Part shown: piece after piece, positions 51,550 through 60,394 of the stretch
How the letters are laid out: the number at the start of each line of letters is the position of its first letter
How positions within the stretch are numbered: position 1 is the first letter of the stretch
Assembly: GCA_020426325.1 (NCBI GenBank)
Contig: JAGQQG010000009.1
Location: 1-64,000, forward strand
Source of the DNA: Planctomycetaceae bacterium
GTDB taxonomy: Bacteria > Planctomycetota > Planctomycetia > Planctomycetales > Planctomycetaceae
Length of the DNA: 64,000 bases
Direction: 5' to 3'
The notes under the pieces: generated by a model
What the model was told of the DNA's origin: nothing
Databases searched by the model: none
Seen by the model: the letters and a program-made list of their open reading frames with translations, nothing else
Program-made: the position numbers and the translations under genes

Positions 51550-54500
51550 TGAGCCCCTCGTCGTTCAGAACGGGGACACGCAGCGGAGCAGGCATGACCC
51601 GTTGCGAGGCCGTGTCAGGCATAGACAGTTGGATCTTCACAGGGGCGTTTTCGTCTTCGGCCTGAGCGTAGATGAACGTGTGCACCTCGATCTGGGCGTC
51701 GGGGTCGAGACGCCGACGGACTTTCTTGAGTGCGGGACCCGACATCCATGTGACGGCCAATTCACCCAAACCCGGCGATGTCGGTTGATGTCGGAGGATG
51801 CATTGAACGAAGTTCGCGGTCTGTCTCAGCTCCCATTGCACTCCCGGCGCCAATATGGAATCTCCCTTGGACGTCGAAGGCAACGATAAGGTTTCAACAG
51901 TGGTAGCCACCGCGTCGATCGCGCTGAGCCTCACATTTGCCTGGGGTGCGTCGACAGGCCACTGGTCTGTCGTGATTTGCATCACAGGGACAGGTGTTCT
52001 CGAAACGAACTCATCCCCTTGATAGATGAACGGCACTCCCAACTCTGCGCCCGACTGATCGAGCGGCTGAACCGTGATCTGATAGAGTTCGGGCCGAGCC
52101 AGATAGAGGCGATTTGCCTGTTTGATCGAAAATGTGAAGACTGCATCAGTGCCCGAACGTTGGTGCTGGTGTACTCCAACGAGCCAAGGGACCTTCTCAG
52201 AGTTGGTAGCATTCAAAGCAACGAATTGGCTTCGAGTTGATGTGTATTCCGCAGAGGGGAGTAGACCGGTGGAATCTCTCACATCATCGCCGAGCAGGTC
52301 CACAGCCTCTCCGCCGTTCAATTGGATGGCTGCGTTCGAATTCTCATAGGTCAGGCTGACGCTTGCCGGCAACCGATCGGTCCATGTTACGGGGGCGTTC
52401 ACAGGCGACTCATGCGATTTTCCGTCCGATCCGGTCCAAGTGAATGAAGCAGGTCCGACAAGGGAACGAAGCTTCTGAATCAACTGAGAAGCACGGCTGA
52501 CGTCCAGTTGCGATGTGCCTCCGGTCTGACTGGCGAGCGTGCCCAACTCATCACCAGCTGCCTGTTGATCCTTCGCCGACATTCCAAAGCCAATGACGTG
52601 GACAATCGCACCGGAGTCGTGAGCCTTGGCCAATGCCCCTGCGAACTCGACCCGTTGGTCCGGCGGGGGGTTGAACTGGTAGTTCCGTCCGTCGGTAATG
52701 ACTACGATGTGCCGCTGAACATCAGTCGGCAGTCCATCGAATCCAGCAGCGGCCTGTGAGACAGCCATGTACAATGGGGTTTCCCCCCACGGCAACAGGT
52801 CATCAAGTCGAGCGCTCACCTGGCCCAATTCCGGTGGACCAAACCGCCCGGGAGGCAGAATCGTCTCAACGTCGTGATAGGGCTGAAGACCATCGGGAAC
52901 AGCGAAAGTGTCAGCATAGCGCTTCTGGATAATCACCTTCTGCGACTTTGGATCATGCGTCGCACGGTGACCATAGAGCATGACTCCCACGCTGGCGTCT
53001 GTCTGGTCGGTCATCTCTTCGAGCAGACGCTTCAGGGAGGAGATTGCAGCAGTCAATTTTGTGGTCTTGCCCTGTTCTCCCTCACGAGGCACCTCTTCCT
53101 GCATGGAAGCGGAACAGTCGAGAATGAAAGTCATCGCCGCTCCTTTCATTTGTCGGCTGCTGACCGTGAATGTCGTCTCGGCTGCCGGATCGACCTCGAA
53201 CTCGCTGACGCGTCCACCTGCAGGGATGATGCGGAAATTGCTGCGATATTTGTTGCCACGAAACCACAGTTCTGCGAACAACGGCTGACTGACATCCTCA
53301 AAGCTGTTCGCAACGAGCTGAGCATTCAGGGGGAGATCGTTTTCGATGGTGGACATTTCCAACAGGTCATTCAGCGTGATGGAAGCTGCGCGACCGGGAA
53401 AGGCATCTTCCAGATGTTGAATTCCCACACGAGCCATGCCGTCCGGGAGTCCATTAACGTTTCCATTTGCGCGGACGCTGATGTGCGTACTGAGTTCGTC
53501 CGAGGGCGACACCGGGGTCAGGCTGGCCGCATCCAAGCTCAAGCCGGACTCCGCTGCGGCGATGCTGTCGGACAGTTGTTGGCGGAGACTGGTGATTTCC
53601 TGCTGACGTTCATCGGTGATCCCGGCGACGACTGTGAGCAGTCGATTGACCTGCTGGGACATCAGGATTTGATTCGTCTCCGGCAACGTGCCCCAGAACT
53701 CTCGCAGCGATCCTTCAGCAAGCCAAAGCAGCAGATCACTCCACGCGAGCCTGCGGTATTCCCTGGCCCAGTCGTTGTTCGAGGTCCTCGTGAGGCCTAT
53801 GACGCGACGGCTGCTCAGCAACTGATTGCCTGTTCCATCGTTCAGAGATTTCGCACTGGTTGGGGCGGAGTCGGACTTCTCCGCTTCGCTCAGACGACGG
53901 CAGAACTGTGCATTCAGACATTCCCAACGGGATTCACCTTGCGAGAATCCGGTTGCATGTTGAGGAGGTCCCGTCAAGACGAGCGCGGGATGAGCATCCC
54001 AGGAGCTCAACATCCGAGCCACCGACTGGCTGGGTTTGCGATTCACTGAAGCTTGCGGTTGTTGCGTACGAGCTGCAACGAGTTTCTGAAGAAGGACGAT
54101 TCGCTGTTCGGCAGGCGGGCGGCTTTCCTCGTCGTCAGTCCGACTGAGCAATGGGACCTGCAGAAGTCGTTCGAGCGCGTCTAGATCATCTGCCTGGAGA
54201 TGCCTGAGCGTGAGCAAGCGTGTCCATTCCTCATCAAACCGCGAGCGGAGTTCATTCCAGCCACGCTCCACAGCAAGAGGAGTGACCGGAGTGCTGTCCA
54301 GCTGTGGTGTTGGTGGATGCAATCGCGCGTCAAGGTCATTGATGCCGTTGAGGAGTGGCAGTAAGACCTGATTGACGAGCTGATCCTTCTGGTCCGAGGT
54401 ATTGGCATCGTGGACCGTTGCCCATTCAGCCAGAAACGGCAACTCCAGACGGATCCGGTCGCAGAGGGCCAGCTGTTGATGGAGTGTTGTTGATTCAGAG

Positions 54501-56176
54501 AGACAATGCTGCAACGAGGATTCACCCTGTGCCAGTGTGTGATTGATGTCCTCCAGTTGAGACGTCGCCCCGACTTGCAAGGCGTCGAATGCTTCCAGGT
54601 GATGCTTTCGAGGCACGTCCAGTGCTGCGATCAATTGGCGGCTGACACGAATATCCTCCGGAACGGCGATGTTTTCGAAGCGGGCGCGTTGTGACAGGAC
54701 TTTCTGAATCAGGTCCGGATGCTGCCAGCTGTCAGGCGGTGCGGCTTCCGCAAGCAGTGATGCCATTGCAGCAAGAGACGTCTGAGCCAGCAGTTCATTT
54801 TCACCCGTCGTGCGGCTTTGCTGGGTCAATGAGTCCCGATCAGCGGCCAGCAGCATCTCATCCTGTAAGGTTTGAGCCGAGTGAATCTGATCGGTCTCGA
54901 TTCCTGTTTGCTGCTGAAGCTTGAGCAGTGGATAAGCACCGACAGGCAGCGGATTCGCATCGGCTTGTCTTTGAAGATAACTGAGCCACCGAGTCACTTC
55001 GCGACCGGTCGTCATCGATTCCGCAGCTCCCGCCCGCCCGGACCACAGGTGACTCTCCCAGGATGCCAACGCACGAAGGAGCCGTCCGGCGGCCGGAAGA
55101 TCCTTTCTCCAGACATCCGTATGCAACAAATGATCGCATTGCCGCCAGGCATCGAGAAGTTCTGAATCTGCAATTTCGGGTTCCGCGGACGGAGCGGTCG
55201 ACAGCAGGTCGTCTCGTTGTGCGGTGGGAAGCGCATGAACCAGGCAACTCGTGGACTTCCCCAACTCGAAGACCTCGACAGGGTCCGACTCGGGAAGGGT
55301 TTTCTTCAGAAAGGAAATCAATTCTGTATTGGTAATGTTCCCATCAGACGCCTGGAGATCATCCGCTTCTCCGGCGAGGCCGTGCCACAATGCATCCTGA
55401 AGGACCGATCCGCGTCGTCCCCATGATCGCCAGCGGGTCTCCCCATCACCCGAACGACAATATACGGTGAATCTGGCGTACCTCTTCATGACATCCGGCT
55501 GCACCAACCACGCATCAACAGCTTCTGGAAAACCGTTGTACAGCCATCCGCTATCCCAGTCGGTGCGAGTCGGGAGGCAGTCAAGGACGAGTTGGGTGTG
55601 TTGACTCTCAGGTGCCATCTCCTCGATCTGCTTGCAGAAATCTGCGAGCAAGATCCAGGTGCCGGAATCGAACGGATTCGCGAACGGAGGGATCAGTGCG
55701 GGTTGGCCGTCCGGAGTGACCGCCCCCACTCCCCGAACATCAACGATCAAAACCTCTCCACGTTTGATCTGCGGATGCAGCGTGCGGATTGCCGTTTCCA
55801 GCTGATCCCAGGGACTGCTGGTCAAGCCGTCACCAAACCCGGCATTCTCGACTTGCAGAGTTAGACCATCCAGAAGGCCAAAGCGATCGCCGTCCTCATC
55901 GATCCAACTGGGAGAAGCAAAGGGGGTCGGATAAGAGTCTGCAAAGTAAACAAAAGCCGTGCGAGCGGGAACTTCCTGGACAAGCCACAGCCAACCTGAA
56001 GCCGCAAACAGAAAAGCAATGAGCGACAGGATCAGTCCGACTCCCGCTCCCCTCGTCACTCGGGGTGGTGGAGTAAGTTGGACAGAGGTCAGTCGATGCT
56101 TCGTGGGGGGCTGTCGTTGCAGAGACGCAACAGATCCCGGCACAGCGTCGGTCTGTGGTGCAGCAACAACCTCCAT
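51464..56176 (-). CDS. Giant membrane-anchored protein B: pseudo-caspase plus vWA domain (T6SS-linked)
   Basis: This protein of 1,570 residues mirrors giant A. Its ATG has AAAGG six bases upstream. A membrane segment lies at about 45-68 (GLILSLIAFLFAASGWLWL) after a basic tail, so the long C-terminal part should be periplasmic. Residues 70-320 show a caspase-like layout: VLIVDVRGVGAV where the catalytic His loop would be, TQLVLDCLPTRTD at the Cys position and the terminal SDGNITNTELISFL helix. The catalytic residues are not in place. A long helical part (330-880) leads to a von Willebrand A domain with an intact MIDAS site (FILDCSASMQ, Asp near 1020; VITDGRNYQF), then beta-rich segments to the end. 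vWA domains bind partner proteins through metal. Function is unknown. Confidence 0.83.
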   Translation of the reverse strand: MEVVAAPQTDAVPGSVASLQRQPPTKHRLTSVQLTPPPRVTRGAGVGLILSLIAFLFAASGWLWLVQEVPARTAFVYFADSYPTPFASPSWIDEDGDRFGLLDGLTLQVENAGFGDGLTSSPWDQLETAIRTLHPQIKRGEVLIVDVRGVGAVTPDGQPALIPPFANPFDSGTWILLADFCKQIEEMAPESQHTQLVLDCLPTRTDWDSGWLYNGFPEAVDAWLVQPDVMKRYARFTVYCRSGDGETRWRSWGRRGSVLQDALWHGLAGEADDLQASDGNITNTELISFLKKTLPESDPVEVFELGKSTSCLVHALPTAQRDDLLSTAPSAEPEIADSELLDAWRQCDHLLHTDVWRKDLPAAGRLLRALASWESHLWSGRAGAAESMTTGREVTRWLSYLQRQADANPLPVGAYPLLKLQQQTGIETDQIHSAQTLQDEMLLAADRDSLTQQSRTTGENELLAQTSLAAMASLLAEAAPPDSWQHPDLIQKVLSQRARFENIAVPEDIRVSRQLIAALDVPRKHHLEAFDALQVGATSQLEDINHTLAQGESSLQHCLSESTTLHQQLALCDRIRLELPFLAEWATVHDANTSDQKDQLVNQVLLPLLNGINDLDARLHPPTPQLDSTPVTPLAVERGWNELRSRFDEEWTRLLTLRHLQADDLDALERLLQVPLLSRTDDEESRPPAEQRIVLLQKLVAARTQQPQASVNRKPSQSVARMLSSWDAHPALVLTGPPQHATGFSQGESRWECLNAQFCRRLSEAEKSDSAPTSAKSLNDGTGNQLLSSRRVIGLTRTSNNDWAREYRRLAWSDLLLWLAEGSLREFWGTLPETNQILMSQQVNRLLTVVAGITDERQQEITSLRQQLSDSIAAAESGLSLDAASLTPVSPSDELSTHISVRANGNVNGLPDGMARVGIQHLEDAFPGRAASITLNDLLEMSTIENDLPLNAQLVANSFEDVSQPLFAELWFRGNKYRSNFRIIPAGGRVSEFEVDPAAETTFTVSSRQMKGAAMTFILDCSASMQEEVPREGEQGKTTKLTAAISSLKRLLEEMTDQTDASVGVMLYGHRATHDPKSQKVIIQKRYADTFAVPDGLQPYHDVETILPPGRFGPPELGQVSARLDDLLPWGETPLYMAVSQAAAGFDGLPTDVQRHIVVITDGRNYQFNPPPDQRVEFAGALAKAHDSGAIVHVIGFGMSAKDQQAAGDELGTLASQTGGTSQLDVSRASQLIQKLRSLVGPASFTWTGSDGKSHESPVNAPVTWTDRLPASVSLTYENSNAAIQLNGGEAVDLLGDDVRDSTGLLPSAEYTSTRSQFVALNATNSEKVPWLVGVHQHQRSGTDAVFTFSIKQANRLYLARPELYQITVQPLDQSGAELGVPFIYQGDEFVSRTPVPVMQITTDQWPVDAPQANVRLSAIDAVATTVETLSLPSTSKGDSILAPGVQWELRQTANFVQCILRHQPTSPGLGELAVTWMSGPALKKVRRRLDPDAQIEVHTFIYAQAEDENAPVKIQLSMPDTASQRVMPAPLRVPVLNDEGLITPGGQAPQTARLPELVLPDRTVPAPPR

Positions 56177-56462
56177 GCGGAACCTTTATGAAAACTCTAC
56201 GGACTCCTCCCGATTGATTCGACCCCGCCGGGAAGACCTTGAGCGAACGACGAGACAACGTCATCGGACGTATCGGAACAGCACAGGAACCATCTCCATC
56301 AGGCCTGAAGAACGGCAAGCTGATTGGCGAGGCCATTTGGACGGAGTCCACCCAACTCATTCGTCCGCGCAGGTCAAATGCGAGATTGCGGATCAGTCAG
56401 AGACGAACAGTCACGCGGATTGGTGGGAACAGGCCATCGAAAATCGGCTGTTCCGAGAGACG

Positions 56463-57959
56463 TCAAAAGTTCCAACGGGCTTCCAGAAGAATGCGTCCCG
56501 TGTACCAGCCTGCATCACCTGCAGTCACTCCGCCGCTGATCCCCAGTTCAGGGAGACCCAAATCCCCTTCAGGCCCAAGCACGAAACGGAGTCCGGGGAG
56601 GAACTCAATGGCTGTTTCTCCATCGACATCGGCTGTGCCACCCGTTGCGGTCGTCCGTTGACCATCCAGGAACGACGTCCCCACGATCTCGAAGGTCGGG
56701 AGGACGGCAAATGCATCGTTCTCGTACCAGATCTTGCTCAGACCGATTCCCCAGATGAGGACTTCACCCGCATAGTTTGCTGTGCCTGATATGGGGATGA
56801 CATATCTCAGCTGGCTGTGGATGTAAGTTTCGTCGGACCAGCGATATCGCACCAGCAGGCCCGGTTCGATAGAGACGTGTCCGCTCCCTAACCCGCGACC
56901 GGCTGGACCGGTGTTGACGTACGTCAGAGTTTGTTGTGTGACAACCCAGTCCCGGCCGTCAACAATGACCACTTTCCCACCCGTGACGAGGTCGCCGATT
57001 CCAACCGTGTTCTTGTTGATCTCAGGATTGATTGAGCGCATGGGGACTTCGATGATGGCAGAGGCACGGTCGGTCGCCGTCTCCATGCGGGCTCTGAGCG
57101 TCATGACATCCACAGACGATTCCACTCCGCGTCCCTTGGGAGGGGCTGCCCAGAAATACTCGGATCGATCCGGTTTTGAGATGCCCCAACCTTGATCATA
57201 TTGCAAGGCAATGTGTGTGAATGGTTTTGCGGAGTTGATGAAAAAAGGAGCGTACATCACACGTTCATGACCGATGCCATAGTCGCTGCAAGGGGGGATG
57301 TACGCTGCAGGAAACAACCGCTCCAACGGACCACATGGTTCTGAGCTTGGAGGACACGCGTAGCCTGTCCGGGCAGCGCGTCGCATGTTGATCCGCTCAC
57401 GCACATGGCCAGCTTCCAGAACGGATGCTGGCAGCTCGGATTCATCAAAGACGGCAGCGTTGAGGATGTCGGGGCTCGTCGATTCTCCCGAGTCATCATT
57501 CAATTCATGGTCTGCTGCTTCCGACTCCCATCGCATTTGGGGTTGAAACAAAGCATCCACATCAGCCAACGAACTCTCGATCACACTGTCGTCCGTTGAG
57601 TTCAAGGACCACTCCCGAAGGCCATCTGATTCAAGTGACGAATCTGGTGGGCCATGAACCGTCTGAGGAGTTTCGTCCGACGGGTCCTTGGCGGTCTTTC
57701 GAGCGGATCGGGACTCAAGGGATGAGAACTCTGACGTACGATCCGTGACCGTGTCCAGTTGATCCTCGAGAGAGGTGTCAGCTGCGTCCGGCTGGGTGCT
57801 TGCATCAAATCCCGGTGGACGTGGGTCGCTGGTCCGAATCGGGAGTGCATCTTGGAACGCACGTCGCAGAGGCAGAGCCGAAGGCCACTCGGCAGCAGTC
57901 AACAAACTGCTCCAGAGTACAAATGCACACGCCAGGATGAACGAGCGGGTCTGGCACAT
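56463..57959 (-). CDS. Probable outer-membrane beta-barrel protein (T6SS-linked)
   Basis: A signal peptide (TRSFILACAFVLWSSLLTAA) is followed by about 150 residues of acidic, low-complexity sequence, a Cys-containing segment (YACPPSSEPCGP), and a region of alternating aromatic and hydrophilic residues. That region fits amphipathic strands (HIALQYDQGWGISK, VSIEPGLLVRYRW, YIHSQLRYVIPIS, GRILLEARWNF). The C-terminal Phe after RWN is the outer-membrane insertion signal of beta-barrels. The start at 57959 was chosen for the signal peptide; a 58025 start adds 22 basic residues. It is divergent from tssK and follows giant B on the - strand. I do not recognise a named family. Confidence 0.72.
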   Translation of the reverse strand: MCQTRSFILACAFVLWSSLLTAAEWPSALPLRRAFQDALPIRTSDPRPPGFDASTQPDAADTSLEDQLDTVTDRTSEFSSLESRSARKTAKDPSDETPQTVHGPPDSSLESDGLREWSLNSTDDSVIESSLADVDALFQPQMRWESEAADHELNDDSGESTSPDILNAAVFDESELPASVLEAGHVRERINMRRAARTGYACPPSSEPCGPLERLFPAAYIPPCSDYGIGHERVMYAPFFINSAKPFTHIALQYDQGWGISKPDRSEYFWAAPPKGRGVESSVDVMTLRARMETATDRASAIIEVPMRSINPEINKNTVGIGDLVTGGKVVIVDGRDWVVTQQTLTYVNTGPAGRGLGSGHVSIEPGLLVRYRWSDETYIHSQLRYVIPISGTANYAGEVLIWGIGLSKIWYENDAFAVLPTFEIVGTSFLDGQRTTATGGTADVDGETAIEFLPGLRFVLGPEGDLGLPELGISGGVTAGDAGWYTGRILLEARWNF

Positions 57960-58190
57960 GCGCTCACAGGATTTCAGCGAGGAAATGCTTCGGAATGTGA
58001 ACGATCTCGAGGTCGGTCGGCGCAAACATCACCGAGAATACAGATGTTATCGGTTGTTCCGGTCAATTCGCTCAAGACGATTCGTTGGTTGAGTCGATTT
58101 CGGATGATAAGGAGCGTCTCCCCTTGATGTCGCTCAAAGTCCGTGTCCTGCAAAGCTCCCGAACCTTTCCCAGCCCCAATCACAGTCTCC

Positions 58191-59606
58191 ATGCGGCACC
58201 TCCCCGTTCACTGGTACGAAGGGCTTTTCCTCCGTCCGCATCATTTCCAGGCCCATGAGAGGCACTGGCAGGAAGCGCTATTTGCCTCGGTCAGTTGGGA
58301 CCATCCCCACTACTGGGGCATTCTGGAGATGGACCTCAGCCGGGATGCCCTGGCCGCCGGACAGCTGGAAGTTCGCACACTTCGCGCCCGGATGCGTGAT
58401 GGAACTCTGGTTGACCGAAGCGATGGGAACCCATTAGATCGCGTTGACCTGAAATCTGCCTTTGACGTGGCCTCGACCGTGACGGCCTATCTGGCCGTGC
58501 CACGACTGCATCTCGGTGAACAGAACGTTGGTAACAATGGAGCCGGTAGCCATCGCTTTCGAGAGAACAGGATGCTTCTGCAGGATGAAGCTAATGGGGG
58601 GAATGACCAGGAAGTCTCCTTCCGAGAACTGGATGTTCAAATTCGGCTGTCGACGGACGAACTGAGCGGGTTCGAAACACTCCCCATCGGCCGATTCCGC
58701 CGAACGGGCGAAAGTTCGGGAGCGACGGAACTTCTGTTGGACTACATTCCCCCCACAATTACCCTGCGGAGCTGGGCTCCGCTGGGAGAACTCTATCGGG
58801 ACATCTGCGACATCATCACACGCAAGCGAGATGTGCTTGCGTCACAAGTGGCAGCCGGGGGAATGGGTTTCGATATGCATGCCCCGGATGACGTCCAGCG
58901 TGTGTTGATGTTCATCACACTGAACCAGTTGCTGGGCGGGCTCCAGGCGTATGCAACGACTCGACACGTCCATCCGTTTGTTGCCTACACCGAACTCTGT
59001 CGAGCTGTCGGTGCACTGGATGCGTTTGACCGGAGTCGTATCGGAGAGTCCGTCCCCGCTTACGATCATGATGATCTGGGCACCGTCTTTCGGACATTGC
59101 GATCGAGAATCGAAAATGCAATTCGATCGGTGCAGGATCATCCCTACTATCAACGATACTTCCAGGGAGTCAGCTCGCGGATGCAGGTGACTCTTGAACC
59201 TGAGTGGTTCCATTCTGACTGGCAGTGGTTCGTGGGAGTCCGCAAGGGAGACCTTTCCGACACGGAGCTTCAGGACCTGCTCTCGCCGGGCAAACTCGAC
59301 TGGAAGCTGGGCAGTGCCCGTCAGGTCGAGATGCTGTTTACTCAGCGACTTCCGGGGCTCCAACTGCGACCGGTGGGTCATAAGTTGCCCGTTCTCCCGC
59401 CGCAACGGGACTGGATGTATCTGGAAGTCCCGAGGACCGATAGCCCGGCTTGGCGCGATGTTCAGGATTCCCAAACTCTCGCGATCCGTTTTCGCGACAG
59501 CCTGATCCTCAATCGTGATCGGCTGCAAGGTGAACGCCGAATCCTCGTGGACGATCAGGGAGACCCGGTTTCGCTGGAAATGGCATTGTTCGCAGTTCCC
59601 AGTTAA
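58191..59606 (+). CDS. tssK: T6SS baseplate protein TssK
   Basis: TssK links the baseplate wedges to the membrane complex. The N-terminus PVHWYEGLFLRPHHFQAHER is the TssK hallmark, followed by WDHPHYWGILEMDLS. The mid-region (LEYIPPTI-like, DYIPPTITLRSWAPLGELYRDI) and the C-terminal segment GLQLRPVGHKLPVLP are also typical. About 471 residues fits. ATG at 58191 is chosen; frame-internal upstream ATG at 58143 adds 16 residues with no family match. Its TAA overlaps the next ATG by one base (TAATG), so tssL is coupled. Confidence 0.95.
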   Translation: MRHLPVHWYEGLFLRPHHFQAHERHWQEALFASVSWDHPHYWGILEMDLSRDALAAGQLEVRTLRARMRDGTLVDRSDGNPLDRVDLKSAFDVASTVTAYLAVPRLHLGEQNVGNNGAGSHRFRENRMLLQDEANGGNDQEVSFRELDVQIRLSTDELSGFETLPIGRFRRTGESSGATELLLDYIPPTITLRSWAPLGELYRDICDIITRKRDVLASQVAAGGMGFDMHAPDDVQRVLMFITLNQLLGGLQAYATTRHVHPFVAYTELCRAVGALDAFDRSRIGESVPAYDHDDLGTVFRTLRSRIENAIRSVQDHPYYQRYFQGVSSRMQVTLEPEWFHSDWQWFVGVRKGDLSDTELQDLLSPGKLDWKLGSARQVEMLFTQRLPGLQLRPVGHKLPVLPPQRDWMYLEVPRTDSPAWRDVQDSQTLAIRFRDSLILNRDRLQGERRILVDDQGDPVSLEMALFAVPS

Positions 59607-60274
59607 TGAAACGACATGTTTCAACAGGTACATCGATGTCTCTCGATCTCGCCCAGTCTGTTGACCCCGTGTTCACCCATGTGCTCGATCTTCTTGAACA
59701 GATCGAAGCCGGTGAGGATCTCGATCCGCGTCGTGTGCAGATGCAAATCCGCGACCTGATTGAACAGGCAGATGCATCGGTTGGCGCAACACAAAGCTGG
59801 GAACTGGCTCGGTATGCAATCACTGCCTGGATCGATGAGGTCCTGCTCGATGCCGCCTGGTCCGGACACGAATGGTGGAGCAATAACGTCCTTGAAGTCG
59901 AACTGTTCCGCACCCGTGATTGCAGCGAGCAGTTCTATGTGAAGGCAGAGTTGGCACGGAGTCTCCCGAACTCGCAGGTACTTGAAGTCTTTTATGATTG
60001 TGTCGTCCTGGGATTTCGAGGGATATACCGTTCGGCAGAGATCGCGCAAGTGATCGGTCGTAATGATGGATTGTCGGAATCGCTGGAGGCCTGGCTGAGA
60101 CGAACGTCGCTGGCCATCGAGAAGAAGTCTCAGATCACTCCTCGGGTGGTCGGCCTTCCAAGCGGTGCTCCCCCAAGAACAGCACGCCGCTGGTTTGTCG
60201 GCACGGGATTTCTCTTGCTGGCTCTGGTAGTGATTGATGTGCTGATCTACCAACTGCGAGGTACATCCTCATGA
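59606..60274 (+). CDS. tssL: T6SS membrane protein TssL (DotU/IcmH)
   Basis: TssL is the inner-membrane anchor that binds TssK and TssM. The cytoplasmic DotU domain (WELARYAITAWIDEVLLDAAW, EVELFRTRDCSEQFYVKAE, FYDCVVLGFRGIY) covers residues 10-170 and one C-terminal helix (FLLLALVVIDVLIYQL) anchors it. It ends eight residues after the membrane helix, without a peptidoglycan-binding OmpA domain. At 222 residues it is the simple type. The start ATG overlaps the tssK stop; an internal ATG at 59636 (MSLDLAQS) is an alternative. Confidence 0.93.
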   Translation: MKRHVSTGTSMSLDLAQSVDPVFTHVLDLLEQIEAGEDLDPRRVQMQIRDLIEQADASVGATQSWELARYAITAWIDEVLLDAAWSGHEWWSNNVLEVELFRTRDCSEQFYVKAELARSLPNSQVLEVFYDCVVLGFRGIYRSAEIAQVIGRNDGLSESLEAWLRRTSLAIEKKSQITPRVVGLPSGAPPRTARRWFVGTGFLLLALVVIDVLIYQLRGTSS

Positions 60275-60394
60275 GTCGAATGAATTCCTTTCGCTTGCGG
60301 TTTGGCAGAAATCTCTCCCTCCTTTTTCCGAGATGATTCAGCCTCAGCACGGCATCCAGTAATCAGCATCGGATTCACTGAGAGACAGACGATC

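Noticed and set aside
52874-54049. 391-codon open frame on the + strand
   Set aside because: It lies wholly antisense within giant protein B and shows no signal peptide, motif or start site.
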